Origin: Mailhella sp.
GTDB lineage: Bacteria > Desulfobacterota > Desulfovibrionia > Desulfovibrionales > Desulfovibrionaceae
Length of the DNA stretch: 6,329 nucleotides
Assembly (NCBI GenBank): GCA_017940105.1
Contig: JAGAZG010000130.1
Location: forward strand, 1-6,329
Direction: 5' to 3'
This document shows, in pieces, positions 1 through 4,829 of the stretch. The number at the start of each line of letters is the position of its first letter. The first letter of the stretch is position 1. Both the position numbers and the translations under genes were made by a program. Below the pieces are notes generated by a model. The model was not told the origin of the DNA. It did no database searches and saw only the letters and a program-made list of their open reading frames with translations.

Positions 1-231
1 CATGATGAAGCCCATTTTCATATGGTCCTCATAGCGAGCCTTATGAATCAGGCCCTTGTGCAGGAGAACTGCGTCTGCGCCGCCTTCATCCATGTCGTTG
101 ATGACTTTGGCCATGTCGCGCAGGCCGCGCGGGGTCCCGTCGGAAACGCCATGGTCCATGGGAACGACAATGGCACGTCCCGTTTTTGGGGAAATGATGC
201 GGTTGAATCTTCTGAGTGAGCCTATTTCCAT
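1..231 (-). CDS. ADH synthase (class I aldolase family), N-terminal 77 residues only
   Basis: Partial gene that starts inside the window and runs off its left edge, with all 77 visible codons open. The product begins MEIGSLRRFNRIISPKTG and carries the motif P24-M25-D26-H27-G28-V-S-D-G, followed by EGGADAVLLHKG near residues 49-60. These are hallmarks of the DeoC/LacD-like class I aldolases that act as 2-amino-3,7-dideoxy-D-threo-hept-6-ulosonate synthase. In archaea and some deltaproteobacteria this enzyme opens the alternative route to 3-dehydroquinate, replacing DAHP synthase. Family members are about 265 residues, so roughly 70 percent is missing here, including the Schiff-base lysine. The start is fixed by a GAGGT ribosome binding site (239-243) 7 bases upstream. 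The gene sits directly behind an aromatic-rich leader peptide and terminator, which supports an aromatic amino acid role over a fructose-bisphosphate aldolase role. Family assignment is strong; exact substrate is inferred. Confidence 0.85.
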   Translation of the reverse strand, partial: MEIGSLRRFNRIISPKTGRAIVVPMDHGVSDGTPRGLRDMAKVINDMDEGGADAVLLHKGLIHKARYEDHMKMGFIM

Positions 232-238
232 GATAATG

Positions 239-243
239 ACCTC
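239..243 (-). promoter_or_regulatory. Ribosome binding site of the ADH synthase gene
   Basis: Reads GAGGT on the minus strand, 7 bases before the ATG at 231. It lies just downstream of the attenuator terminator, so only read-through transcripts contain it. Confidence 0.7.
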
Positions 244-260
244 GATTGCGGGCCCGGCGT

Positions 261-296
261 AATAAAAAAGCCGCCGGTTTGTGAACCCGCGGCTTT
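261..296 (-). terminator. Intrinsic terminator acting as attenuator before ADH synthase
   Basis: On the minus strand, a 13-base arm (296-284) pairs with 279-267 around a CACA loop (283-280), with a single G.G mismatch. It is followed at once by a T-rich run reading TTTTTTATT once the last stem bases are included (269-261). The T run follows the stem only in the minus direction, so it terminates transcripts coming from the leader peptide. It ends about 30 bases before the ADH synthase start and 18 bases before its ribosome binding site, so it separates the leader from the structural gene. Its upstream arm (286-293) is exactly complementary to a segment within the leader coding sequence, as expected of an attenuator rather than a simple end-of-gene terminator. 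Confidence 0.85.
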
Positions 297-321
297 GGTT
301 TATGTCTTTCGATAGAAAATA

Positions 322-411
322 TCACAGGACACTGCCGCGGGCGCACGTAAAGTACCAATAGCCGAAGCTGCTGGCAAAAGTAAAGTACGCGTTGCGGAAA
401 GATGTCTGCAT
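322..411 (-). CDS. Aromatic-rich leader peptide (29 aa) for attenuation of the aromatic pathway gene(s)
   Basis: A 29-codon reading frame ending in TGA. The peptide begins MQTSFRNAYFTFASS and continues FGYWYFTCARGSVL. Nine of 29 residues are aromatic: F5, Y9, F10, F12, F16, Y18, W19, Y20 and F21. They include all three aromatic amino acids, and residues 18-21 form an uninterrupted Y-W-Y-F run. A strong GAGGA site (419-423) lies 7 bases before the ATG. It precedes an intrinsic terminator and then an ADH synthase gene, the same arrangement as trpL or pheL in front of their operons. The expected role is as a sensor: scarcity of charged tRNA for Tyr, Trp or Phe stalls the ribosome and permits read-through. 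The peptide itself probably has no other function. The frame, composition and position are seen directly; the mechanism is inferred by analogy with known amino acid attenuators. Confidence 0.82.
   Translation of the reverse strand: MQTSFRNAYFTFASSFGYWYFTCARGSVL
334..341 (-). promoter_or_regulatory. Antiterminator segment (region 2) of the attenuator
   Basis: Minus-strand CCCGCGGC, within the leader codons for Ala24-Arg25-Gly26, is perfectly complementary to GCCGCGGG at 293-286, the upstream arm of the terminator (8 pairs plus a possible G.U). Pairing of the two would destroy the terminator. The segment starts 7 bases past the Phe21 codon, so a ribosome stalled on Tyr18-Trp19-Tyr20-Phe21 would leave it free, while one that reaches the stop codon (322-324) would cover it. 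A competing pairing with earlier leader bases is possible by eye: CGCGTA (391-386) with TACGTG (349-344), and CCGC (397-394) with GCGG (338-335). That would serve as the region 1:2 hairpin. No energies were computed. Confidence 0.7.
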
Positions 412-418
412 GATAAAT

Positions 419-423
419 TCCTC
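419..423 (-). promoter_or_regulatory. Ribosome binding site of the leader peptide
   Basis: Minus-strand GAGGA with 7 bases to the ATG at 411. A site this good in front of a 29-codon frame argues that the leader really is translated. Confidence 0.75.
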
Positions 424-429
424 AAAAAC

Positions 430-459
430 CTTCTAACGCACAGGTATTGAGCTTGTCAA
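430..459 (-). promoter_or_regulatory. Candidate sigma-70 promoter of the leader/ADH synthase transcript
   Basis: A perfect -35 hexamer TTGACA (459-454, minus strand) is followed after 18 bases by TAGAAG (435-430), which matches the -10 consensus at 4 of 6 positions; TTAGAA at 17 bases is the weaker alternative. Transcription would start near 423, at the leader ribosome binding site, which makes the 5' untranslated part unusually short. The -35 is convincing; the exact -10 and start point are uncertain. Confidence 0.55.
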
Positions 460-516
460 CGGAAAAGTGAAGGCAGTTTTTCTCTTTCCGCTTCATGCTT
501 GGTTCCGTTCTGGCAT

Positions 517-572
517 ACTGCCCCGGCCTTCAGGCCGATGCGCATGAATTCAGGCCAGAAGGCCGGGGTAGT
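517..572. repeat. Long imperfect inverted repeat (hairpin) in the divergent intergenic region
   Basis: ACTGCCCCGGCCTTC (517-531) pairs with 558-572 over 15 positions, with one G.T wobble. After an A.A mismatch, GGCC (533-536) pairs with GGCC (553-556), leaving a 16-base apex that contains ATGCGCAT. No T run follows on either strand, so it is not an intrinsic terminator. It lies in the non-coding stretch 412-807 between two divergently oriented genes. It could be a REP-like extragenic palindrome, a structured RNA or a protein-binding site; only the pairing is seen. Confidence 0.6.
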
Positions 573-620
573 TGCTGCGGCCGGTTTGGGAGTGGCCTTC
601 CCCTCCTAATCACCGGGTGA

Positions 621-638
621 ACAGGCATGAATGCCTGT
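621..638. promoter_or_regulatory. 18-base dyad upstream of the purine permease promoter
   Basis: ACAGGCAT and ATGCCTGT form a perfect 8+8 inverted repeat around GA. The two-base centre is too small for a stable RNA loop, so a dimeric DNA-binding regulator is the likelier reading. It ends 21 bases before the -35 element of the putative permease promoter (660-665), a position suited to an activator or upstream repressor. Which regulator would bind is unknown. Confidence 0.45.
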
Positions 639-659
639 GCAGGCCTTCTATGCTGGTGC

Positions 660-688
660 GTGACAACCAGAGTTCGACGTGCTATTAA
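660..688 (+). promoter_or_regulatory. Candidate sigma-70 promoter of the purine permease gene
   Basis: GTGACA (660-665; 5 of 6 consensus) and TATTAA (683-688; 4 of 6) are separated by exactly 17 bases. Transcription would start near 695, giving an untranslated leader of about 110 bases. This placement also rules out translation starts as far upstream as 679, although that frame is open. Confidence 0.55.
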
Positions 689-794
689 GAGAGATTGACC
701 GCAACTGTGTTGCCTTTCTTTCGTGCAAGGGCCGGTTTTGCGGTAGGATTCTGCCAGGGAAGGAGCACGCCCAGGAGTTTTTCCCTTTGTGTAT

Positions 795-801
795 GAGGAG
801 G
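795..801 (+). promoter_or_regulatory. Ribosome binding site deciding the permease start
   Basis: GAGGAGG with 6 bases to the ATG at 808. In-frame ATGs at 793 and 802 overlap or abut this site and are therefore poor starts. Confidence 0.75.
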
Positions 802-807
802 ATGCGC

Positions 808-2118
808 ATGAGTTTTGCAGACAAGCTTTTCAGGCTGGAAGAAAACGGCACCAGCGTTAAGCAGGAAGTTATGGCCGGACTGACAACTTTTGTCACCATG
901 GCCTACGTTATTTTTGTCGTTCCAGCCATGGTTTCCGAGACGGGCATGCCAAAAGACGCCCTTTTTGCAGCCACCATATGGGCAACGGCACTTACAACGC
1001 TGTTCATGGGGTTTTGGGCCAATATGCCCATTGCCCTCGCGCCGGGCATGGGAATCATAGCGTATTTTACCTATTCCGTGGTGCTTGGCATGAGCCTGCC
1101 GTGGCAGACGGCGCTTGGCGCGGTATTTATTTCGGGCGCTGTGTTTCTTTTTTTGTCTGCAACAAAGATACGCGCAATGATTATTGCCTCCGTGCCAAAA
1201 AACCTTACTTTGGCCATTTCGGTAGGCATTGGCATGTTCATAGCCTTCATCGGTCTGCGCAGCGCCGGAATCGTTGTTTCCAGCGAAGCCAATGCCGTTG
1301 CTTTGGGCAATCTGAGCAGCAAGCCTGTCCTGCTGTCGCTTTTTTCTCTCGTGCTTACAGGCATACTGCTTTCTCTGCATGTGCGGGGCGCCATTCTCAT
1401 AGGCATACTGGTTACGACGGCAGCAGGCATGGCTGTTGGCGCCGGGCCGGTTCCGCACAGTGTTTCGGACGTCGTTAATTTCAGCATACCAAGCGTCATG
1501 CCCACGTTCATGCAGCTTGATATCCTTGCCGCTATTGAATATGGCCTGGTTTCCGTGCTGTTCACCATGACCATGGTTGACCTGTTCGACTCGATAGGAA
1601 CCATTATTGGCGTTTCGCGCAAGGCCGGGCTCATGAATGAAGACGGCACCATCAGAGGCATGGACAAGGCGCTTATCGTGGATTCCTGCGGCACAATTTT
1701 CGGCAGCTTTATGGGCACTCCCGCCGTAACCAGCTATGTAGAAAGCTCCTCCGGCGTTGCCGAAGGAGGGCGCACCGGCCTGACGGCGGTAACCGTAGGC
1801 GTGCTCTTTTTAATATGCCTGGTCTTTGCTCCGGTCGTGGGCGTTGTGCAGAGCTATGCAACCGCTCCTGCGCTTATCATCGTCGGAGCCCTCATGGCGG
1901 AAGACATGACGGCCATTGATTTTAAAGACATGACTGAATCCCTTCCTGCTTTTCTTACCATGATCACCATGCCGCTCACCTACAGCATCGCCAACGGCTT
2001 CGGCATGGGCTTTATCAGCTATGTCATTCTTAAAACCTGCACGGGACGCATTAAGGAAGTCAGTCCCATCATGTGGATCGTATCAGTATGCTTTGCCATC
2101 AGCTTTGTGATGCGCTGA
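808..2118 (+). CDS. NCS2-family purine permease, AzgA (guanine/hypoxanthine/adenine) subfamily
   Basis: The product is a polytopic inner-membrane protein of 436 residues, the usual AzgA/PbuG/AdeP length. It is expected to import a purine base by proton symport. Family hallmarks are visible in order: the N-terminal LEENGTSVKQEVMAGLTTF (10-28), where relatives carry RE(H)GT..EV.AG.TTF; ALAPGMG (76-82) in the third membrane segment; DLFDSIGTIIGV with D258 and D261; and TSYVESSSGVAEGGRTGLTA (308-327) with E312. At I84 the family's conserved asparagine (APxMGLNA) is replaced, which may alter substrate choice. The start is placed at 808 because GAGGAGG lies 6 bases upstream and because the putative promoter overlaps the longer open frame. 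It stops with tandem TGA TAA and is followed by a bidirectional terminator. It appears to be a single-gene transcript. Subfamily is secure; the particular base transported is not. Confidence 0.88.
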   Translation: MSFADKLFRLEENGTSVKQEVMAGLTTFVTMAYVIFVVPAMVSETGMPKDALFAATIWATALTTLFMGFWANMPIALAPGMGIIAYFTYSVVLGMSLPWQTALGAVFISGAVFLFLSATKIRAMIIASVPKNLTLAISVGIGMFIAFIGLRSAGIVVSSEANAVALGNLSSKPVLLSLFSLVLTGILLSLHVRGAILIGILVTTAAGMAVGAGPVPHSVSDVVNFSIPSVMPTFMQLDILAAIEYGLVSVLFTMTMVDLFDSIGTIIGVSRKAGLMNEDGTIRGMDKALIVDSCGTIFGSFMGTPAVTSYVESSSGVAEGGRTGLTAVTVGVLFLICLVFAPVVGVVQSYATAPALIIVGALMAEDMTAIDFKDMTESLPAFLTMITMPLTYSIANGFGMGFISYVILKTCTGRIKEVSPIMWIVSVCFAISFVMR

Positions 2119-2143
2119 TAACTGAGGCGGATATGTGAAAAAC

Positions 2144-2185
2144 AAGAGCCGTCGGCAAAGGCGCATGCCATTGCCGACGGCTCTT
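2144..2185. terminator. Bidirectional intrinsic terminator between convergent genes
   Basis: A perfect 15-base stem (2144-2158 with 2171-2185) continues after an A.A mismatch as GGC/GCC with a GCAT loop (2163-2166). Both sides carry short T-rich or A-rich flanks: CTCTTTG follows on the plus strand and CTCTTGTTTTTC on the minus strand. It lies 25 bases past both the permease stop (2118) and the stop of the DsrE-like gene (2210), so it can serve both. Confidence 0.88.
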
Positions 2186-2209
2186 TGTGATGCTCAAAGT
2201 TCAGATGGC

Positions 2210-2557
2210 TTACGGCTTGACGTAAGCAAAGCCTTCGCGCTGGAGCTTTACAATCTCAACCATGCCGGCAGGAATGATTTCACATCCATCCCAGAGCTTG
2301 CTCCTGTCAACATTGAAAGCGTTGAGCGCATTGTTGCACAGCCGGATGGAGAGTCCGGCCTTCATCAGCTGTTCACCGCGGGCGGCCTGAGCCGCGTTGT
2401 CCTTGGTAAAAAGCTGAGCCGCAGGTCCCGTAACGACCATGACTGTTTGAAATTCTTCGTTTGGAAGAGCTGCGGCATAGTTGGCGCAGTTGTTCATGGC
2501 AAGGTTGAGCCGCGCCGGATCGTTGTCGTCGACGTGGACAAGCAGGTCATAATTCAT
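2210..2557 (-). CDS. DsrE-like small protein (COG1416-type)
   Basis: A soluble protein of 115 residues beginning MNYDLLVHVDDND and ending PAGMVEIVKLQREGFAYVKP. It fits the small single-domain DsrE/DsrF-like (YchN-fold) proteins: a first beta strand (YDLLVHVD), a second strand FQTVMVVTGPAA, a strand ending in a cysteine (GLSIRLCNNALNAFN, C about residue 75), and the strongly conserved C-terminal IPAGMVEIVKLQ..G.AY.KP. The single cysteine is the likely reactive residue; relatives take part in sulfur transfer or have no known role. The start at 2557 has a GAGGAGG site (2564-2570) 6 bases upstream; an in-frame ATG at 2563 touches that site and is rejected. It follows htpG after 51 bases without a terminator, so co-transcription is likely. 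No function should be assumed beyond the fold family. Confidence 0.78.
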   Translation of the reverse strand: MNYDLLVHVDDNDPARLNLAMNNCANYAAALPNEEFQTVMVVTGPAAQLFTKDNAAQAARGEQLMKAGLSIRLCNNALNAFNVDRSKLWDGCEIIPAGMVEIVKLQREGFAYVKP

Positions 2558-2563
2558 GTGCAT

Positions 2564-2570
2564 CCTCCTC
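2564..2570 (-). promoter_or_regulatory. Ribosome binding site of the DsrE-like gene
   Basis: GAGGAGG on the minus strand, 6 bases before the ATG at 2557. The wording around the start (GAGGAGGATGC.CATGA) is the same as at the purine permease start, with a decoy ATG directly after the site. Confidence 0.7.
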
Positions 2571-2608
2571 TGGTGAAATCGTGTTGAGGTGAATCCAGTC
2601 AGGGCTGC

Positions 2609-4615
2609 CTACTGCTGTTTGCGCAGGCCTGTGTACCAGCCGGCGGCCTGGCGGAGCAGACGCATGCTGCGCTCTGCCATGGCGTAGGGGTCGTTCATAT
2701 AGCCGTCCAGCAGCAGGGTGCTGTCAAACAGGCTGCTGACCATGTCTTTAAGCGTTTCGTCCTCTGCATCAGCCTGGCACATCTGCATGAGAGAACGCAC
2801 AAGGGCATGATCCGGGTTGATTTCAAGTATTTTCTTGGGAATGCCTTCTGTTTTCTGCATGGCGCGCATCAGTTTTTCCATGGAAGATGAAACCCCGTCA
2901 GGAGAAACAAGGCACGCCGGCGCATCAATGGGTTTTTCAGACAGGCGGACGTCCTTTACCTGATCGCCGAGGATCTTTTTAATGGCGGCCAGCAGAGCGT
3001 CAATCCCGGGCTTGTCTTCTTCTTTCAGAGGTTCCGGCCTGGGCTCTGCGTCTTCTATGTCAGGATAAGCTTCAAGAGCCTTGGCATCGGCCTGCTCTAT
3101 GGATTTAAACGGGTGCTTCTGATATTCCATCAGGGATTCAAGAGAGAATTCGTCGACAGGATCCGTAAGGAAAAGCACTTCGACGCCTTTGCGCTTGAAC
3201 TGCCCGAGATGCGGATTGACTTTGGCCGCTTCCATAGACGAAGCCGCAACATACCAGATTTCTTTTTGATCTGCCTTCATTCGCGAAACATAATCATCCA
3301 GGCTGGAGTACTTGTCTTCAGCGGCGGTCGTGTAGTAGCGCAGCAGGGGGAGCAGCCTGTCGCGGAACTGGAAGCTGTCAAAGCCGAATTTGATGTATTT
3401 GCCGTGCAGCTTCCAAACGGATTCGTATTTTTCAGGATCATTTTTGGCCATGCGTTCAAAATGCGTGAGCAGCTGGCGTACAATGGTCTGGGATATTTTG
3501 CGCATGACCACGTTTTCCTGCAGCGTTTCACGGGAAATGTTCAGCGGCAGATCTTCTGTATCCACGACGCCTTTCATAAAGGCAAACCAGTGCGGCAGAA
3601 GATCCTTGTTCTGATGGTCTATCAAAACGCGGCGAACATACAGATCAGGTCCCCATTCGTCCTTGCGTTCGTCAAAAATGTCCACTGCCGTTCCTGGGAT
3701 GTACAGCAGGCAGTTGAACTGTACGGGCGCATCAACGGAAAAATGGATCACGTCCAGGGGGGCTGTCTGGTCGTAGGTCAGATACTTGTAAAAGTCGTTA
3801 TACTGCTCTTTCGTGATGGAAAATTTTGGTTCGCGCCACAAAGCGGCCGTTGTATTCACGCGGCTGCCGTCAAGCTGAATGGCAAAAGGCAAAAAGTTTG
3901 AATGCTTGCGGATAACGCCTTCAAGACGGTATTTTTCCTGGTATTCGTGCGCGTCGTCCCGCAGAAAGATCTTTATGCGGGTTCCGCGTTTCAGTCCTTC
4001 AGCCTCAGCGCCTTCAAGAGAACGCAGGGTATAGCTGCCGGTGCCGTCAGACGTCCAGACATGGGGAGTTGCGTCGCCTTGCGCCGGCACGGACGTGACT
4101 TCAACTCTTTCAGCCACCATGAATACGGAGTAAAAGCCGATGCCAAAGCGTCCGATGATTTGAGAGGCGTCGCTGGGTACGCTGTCGTCATGTTCGACGA
4201 TGGGCTCTTCTTCGGGCTTGCTTTCGCCTTCTTCGCCATTGACGATCTCACCGGTCTTCGCCTCTGGTTCCGCCTTGGGCTTCTCTGCCTCGCGTGCGCG
4301 AAGAAACTGTTCTGATCCCGAGTGCGCAATGGTGCCAAGGTTGTCGATCATTTCCTGCTCGCTCATGCCGATTCCTGTATCGGCAATGGTGAGGACATGA
4401 GCATCCTTGTCTGTGGTTATGGAAATTTCCAGGGGGAGGTCAGCGTCCCGGACTTCGCCGCCGGTACTCTGCAGAAAACGCACCTTTTCAAGCGCGTCAG
4501 AAGCGTTTGAAAGAAGTTCTCTCAGGAATATTTCGTGATTGGTATACAGTGAATGGGTGAGGATATGAAGCAGTTTGCATGTTTCAGCATGAAACTGATG
4601 AGTGCTTTCCGCCAT
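2609..4615 (-). CDS. htpG: Chaperone protein HtpG (bacterial Hsp90)
   Basis: An ATP-dependent cytosolic chaperone, 668 residues against 624 in E. coli. The N-terminal GHKL ATPase domain shows catalytic E33 in FLRELLSNASDA (E33, N37, D40), D79-T-G-I-G83 and the glycine loop G155-R-F-G-I-G-F-Y-S163. The middle domain contains LPLNISRETLQ with the arginine that contacts ATP gamma-phosphate in Hsp90s. The C-terminal dimerisation domain ends AAGWYTGLRKQQ and is complete. The extra length is mostly an acidic, Glu/Pro/Lys-rich insertion at about residues 106-150, between the ATP-lid segment GTIAHSG and the glycine loop; E. coli has about 12 residues there. The start at 4615 has AGGAGG 7 bases upstream, whereas an in-frame ATG at 4657 has none. 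It is probably the first gene of a two-gene transcript with the DsrE-like gene. Confidence 0.96.
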   Translation of the reverse strand: MAESTHQFHAETCKLLHILTHSLYTNHEIFLRELLSNASDALEKVRFLQSTGGEVRDADLPLEISITTDKDAHVLTIADTGIGMSEQEMIDNLGTIAHSGSEQFLRAREAEKPKAEPEAKTGEIVNGEEGESKPEEEPIVEHDDSVPSDASQIIGRFGIGFYSVFMVAERVEVTSVPAQGDATPHVWTSDGTGSYTLRSLEGAEAEGLKRGTRIKIFLRDDAHEYQEKYRLEGVIRKHSNFLPFAIQLDGSRVNTTAALWREPKFSITKEQYNDFYKYLTYDQTAPLDVIHFSVDAPVQFNCLLYIPGTAVDIFDERKDEWGPDLYVRRVLIDHQNKDLLPHWFAFMKGVVDTEDLPLNISRETLQENVVMRKISQTIVRQLLTHFERMAKNDPEKYESVWKLHGKYIKFGFDSFQFRDRLLPLLRYYTTAAEDKYSSLDDYVSRMKADQKEIWYVAASSMEAAKVNPHLGQFKRKGVEVLFLTDPVDEFSLESLMEYQKHPFKSIEQADAKALEAYPDIEDAEPRPEPLKEEDKPGIDALLAAIKKILGDQVKDVRLSEKPIDAPACLVSPDGVSSSMEKLMRAMQKTEGIPKKILEINPDHALVRSLMQMCQADAEDETLKDMVSSLFDSTLLLDGYMNDPYAMAERSMRLLRQAAGWYTGLRKQQ

Positions 4616-4622
4616 GATGCGG

Positions 4623-4628
4623 CCTCCT
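4623..4628 (-). promoter_or_regulatory. Ribosome binding site of htpG
   Basis: AGGAGG, 7 bases before the ATG at 4615. It fixes the start 14 codons downstream of the longest open frame. Confidence 0.75.
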
Positions 4629-4675
4629 GATGTTCGCCGGCATTCAGCCGGGCGCATAAAATTTAGATGTGCGTC

Positions 4676-4687
4676 GCCGTTAACGGC
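4676..4687. promoter_or_regulatory. Perfect 12-base palindrome at the htpG promoter
   Basis: GCCGTTAACGGC is a perfect palindrome just downstream of the predicted htpG transcription start. It could be an operator; by chance a 12-base palindrome is uncommon but not remarkable in a window this size. Confidence 0.3.
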
Positions 4688-4698
4688 AAGGCTTAAAA

Positions 4699-4726
4699 AG
4701 ATTAATGCGGATTAGCGGTCAGTCAA
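4699..4726 (-). promoter_or_regulatory. Candidate promoter of htpG
   Basis: Minus-strand TTGACT (4726-4721; 5 of 6) is followed after 16 bases by TAATCT (4704-4699; only 3 of 6). The same stretch also reads CTTGAC and CCGCAT, resembling a heat-shock (RpoH) promoter CTTGAA/CCCCAT, but the gap of 11 bases is shorter than usual. The start would be near 4692 with an untranslated leader of roughly 77 bases. A CIRCE element was looked for and is absent. Confidence 0.4.
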
Positions 4727-4765
4727 GAGGCAGAAGCAAGATGGAGCATTTAAAGGGCGCTTATT

Positions 4766-4799
4766 AAATAAAGGCGGCATGGCTTTCTGGCCATGCCGC
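4766..4799 (-). terminator. Intrinsic terminator of the LRR protein gene
   Basis: GCGGCATGGC (4774-4783) and GCCATGCCGC (4790-4799) form a perfect 10-base stem with a 6-base loop. On the minus strand the stem is followed by CTTTATTTAAT, so it terminates the LRR gene that stops at 4830, about 30 bases before it. It isolates that gene from htpG. Confidence 0.82.
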
Positions 4800-4829
4800 A
4801 TGATGCCTGTGTTTTTTTAACCGGGCAGG

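Noticed and set aside
86..358. A 90-codon minus-strand open frame overlapping the leader, attenuator and ADH synthase start
   Set aside because: It runs out of frame through the leader peptide, through the terminator and into the ADH synthase coding region, has no ribosome binding site, and its product shows no recognisable pattern.
545..697. Short plus-strand frames starting at 545 (21 codons) and 626 (23 codons) in the intergenic region
   Set aside because: Neither has a ribosome binding site, and both lie within palindromic non-coding sequence ahead of the promoter.
679..807. N-terminal extension of the purine permease by 43 codons
   Set aside because: The extension has no ribosome binding site at 679, overlaps the best promoter -10 element, and is not hydrophobic or family-like, whereas 808 has GAGGAGG at ideal spacing.
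695..807. Possible purine riboswitch in the permease leader
   Set aside because: There are small complementary segments (for example AGGGAA 756-761 with TTCCCT 781-786), but I see no three-way junction with conserved loops and no terminator or clear sequestration of the ribosome binding site.
3113..3901. A 262-codon plus-strand open frame opposite htpG, with further long opposite frames at 685-1458 and 3902-4315
   Set aside because: They are antisense shadows of well-supported genes; their translations lack family motifs and ribosome binding sites.
4637..4651. CCGGC/GCCGG hairpin in the htpG untranslated leader as an RNA thermometer
   Set aside because: The 5-base stem does not involve the ribosome binding site (4623-4628), and I found no convincing complementary anti-Shine-Dalgarno stretch, so a ROSE-type thermometer is not supported.
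4725..4752. An 8-codon minus-strand frame upstream of htpG as a leader peptide
   Set aside because: It has no ribosome binding site, overlaps the candidate promoter, and its composition (MLHLASAS) has no regulatory pattern.
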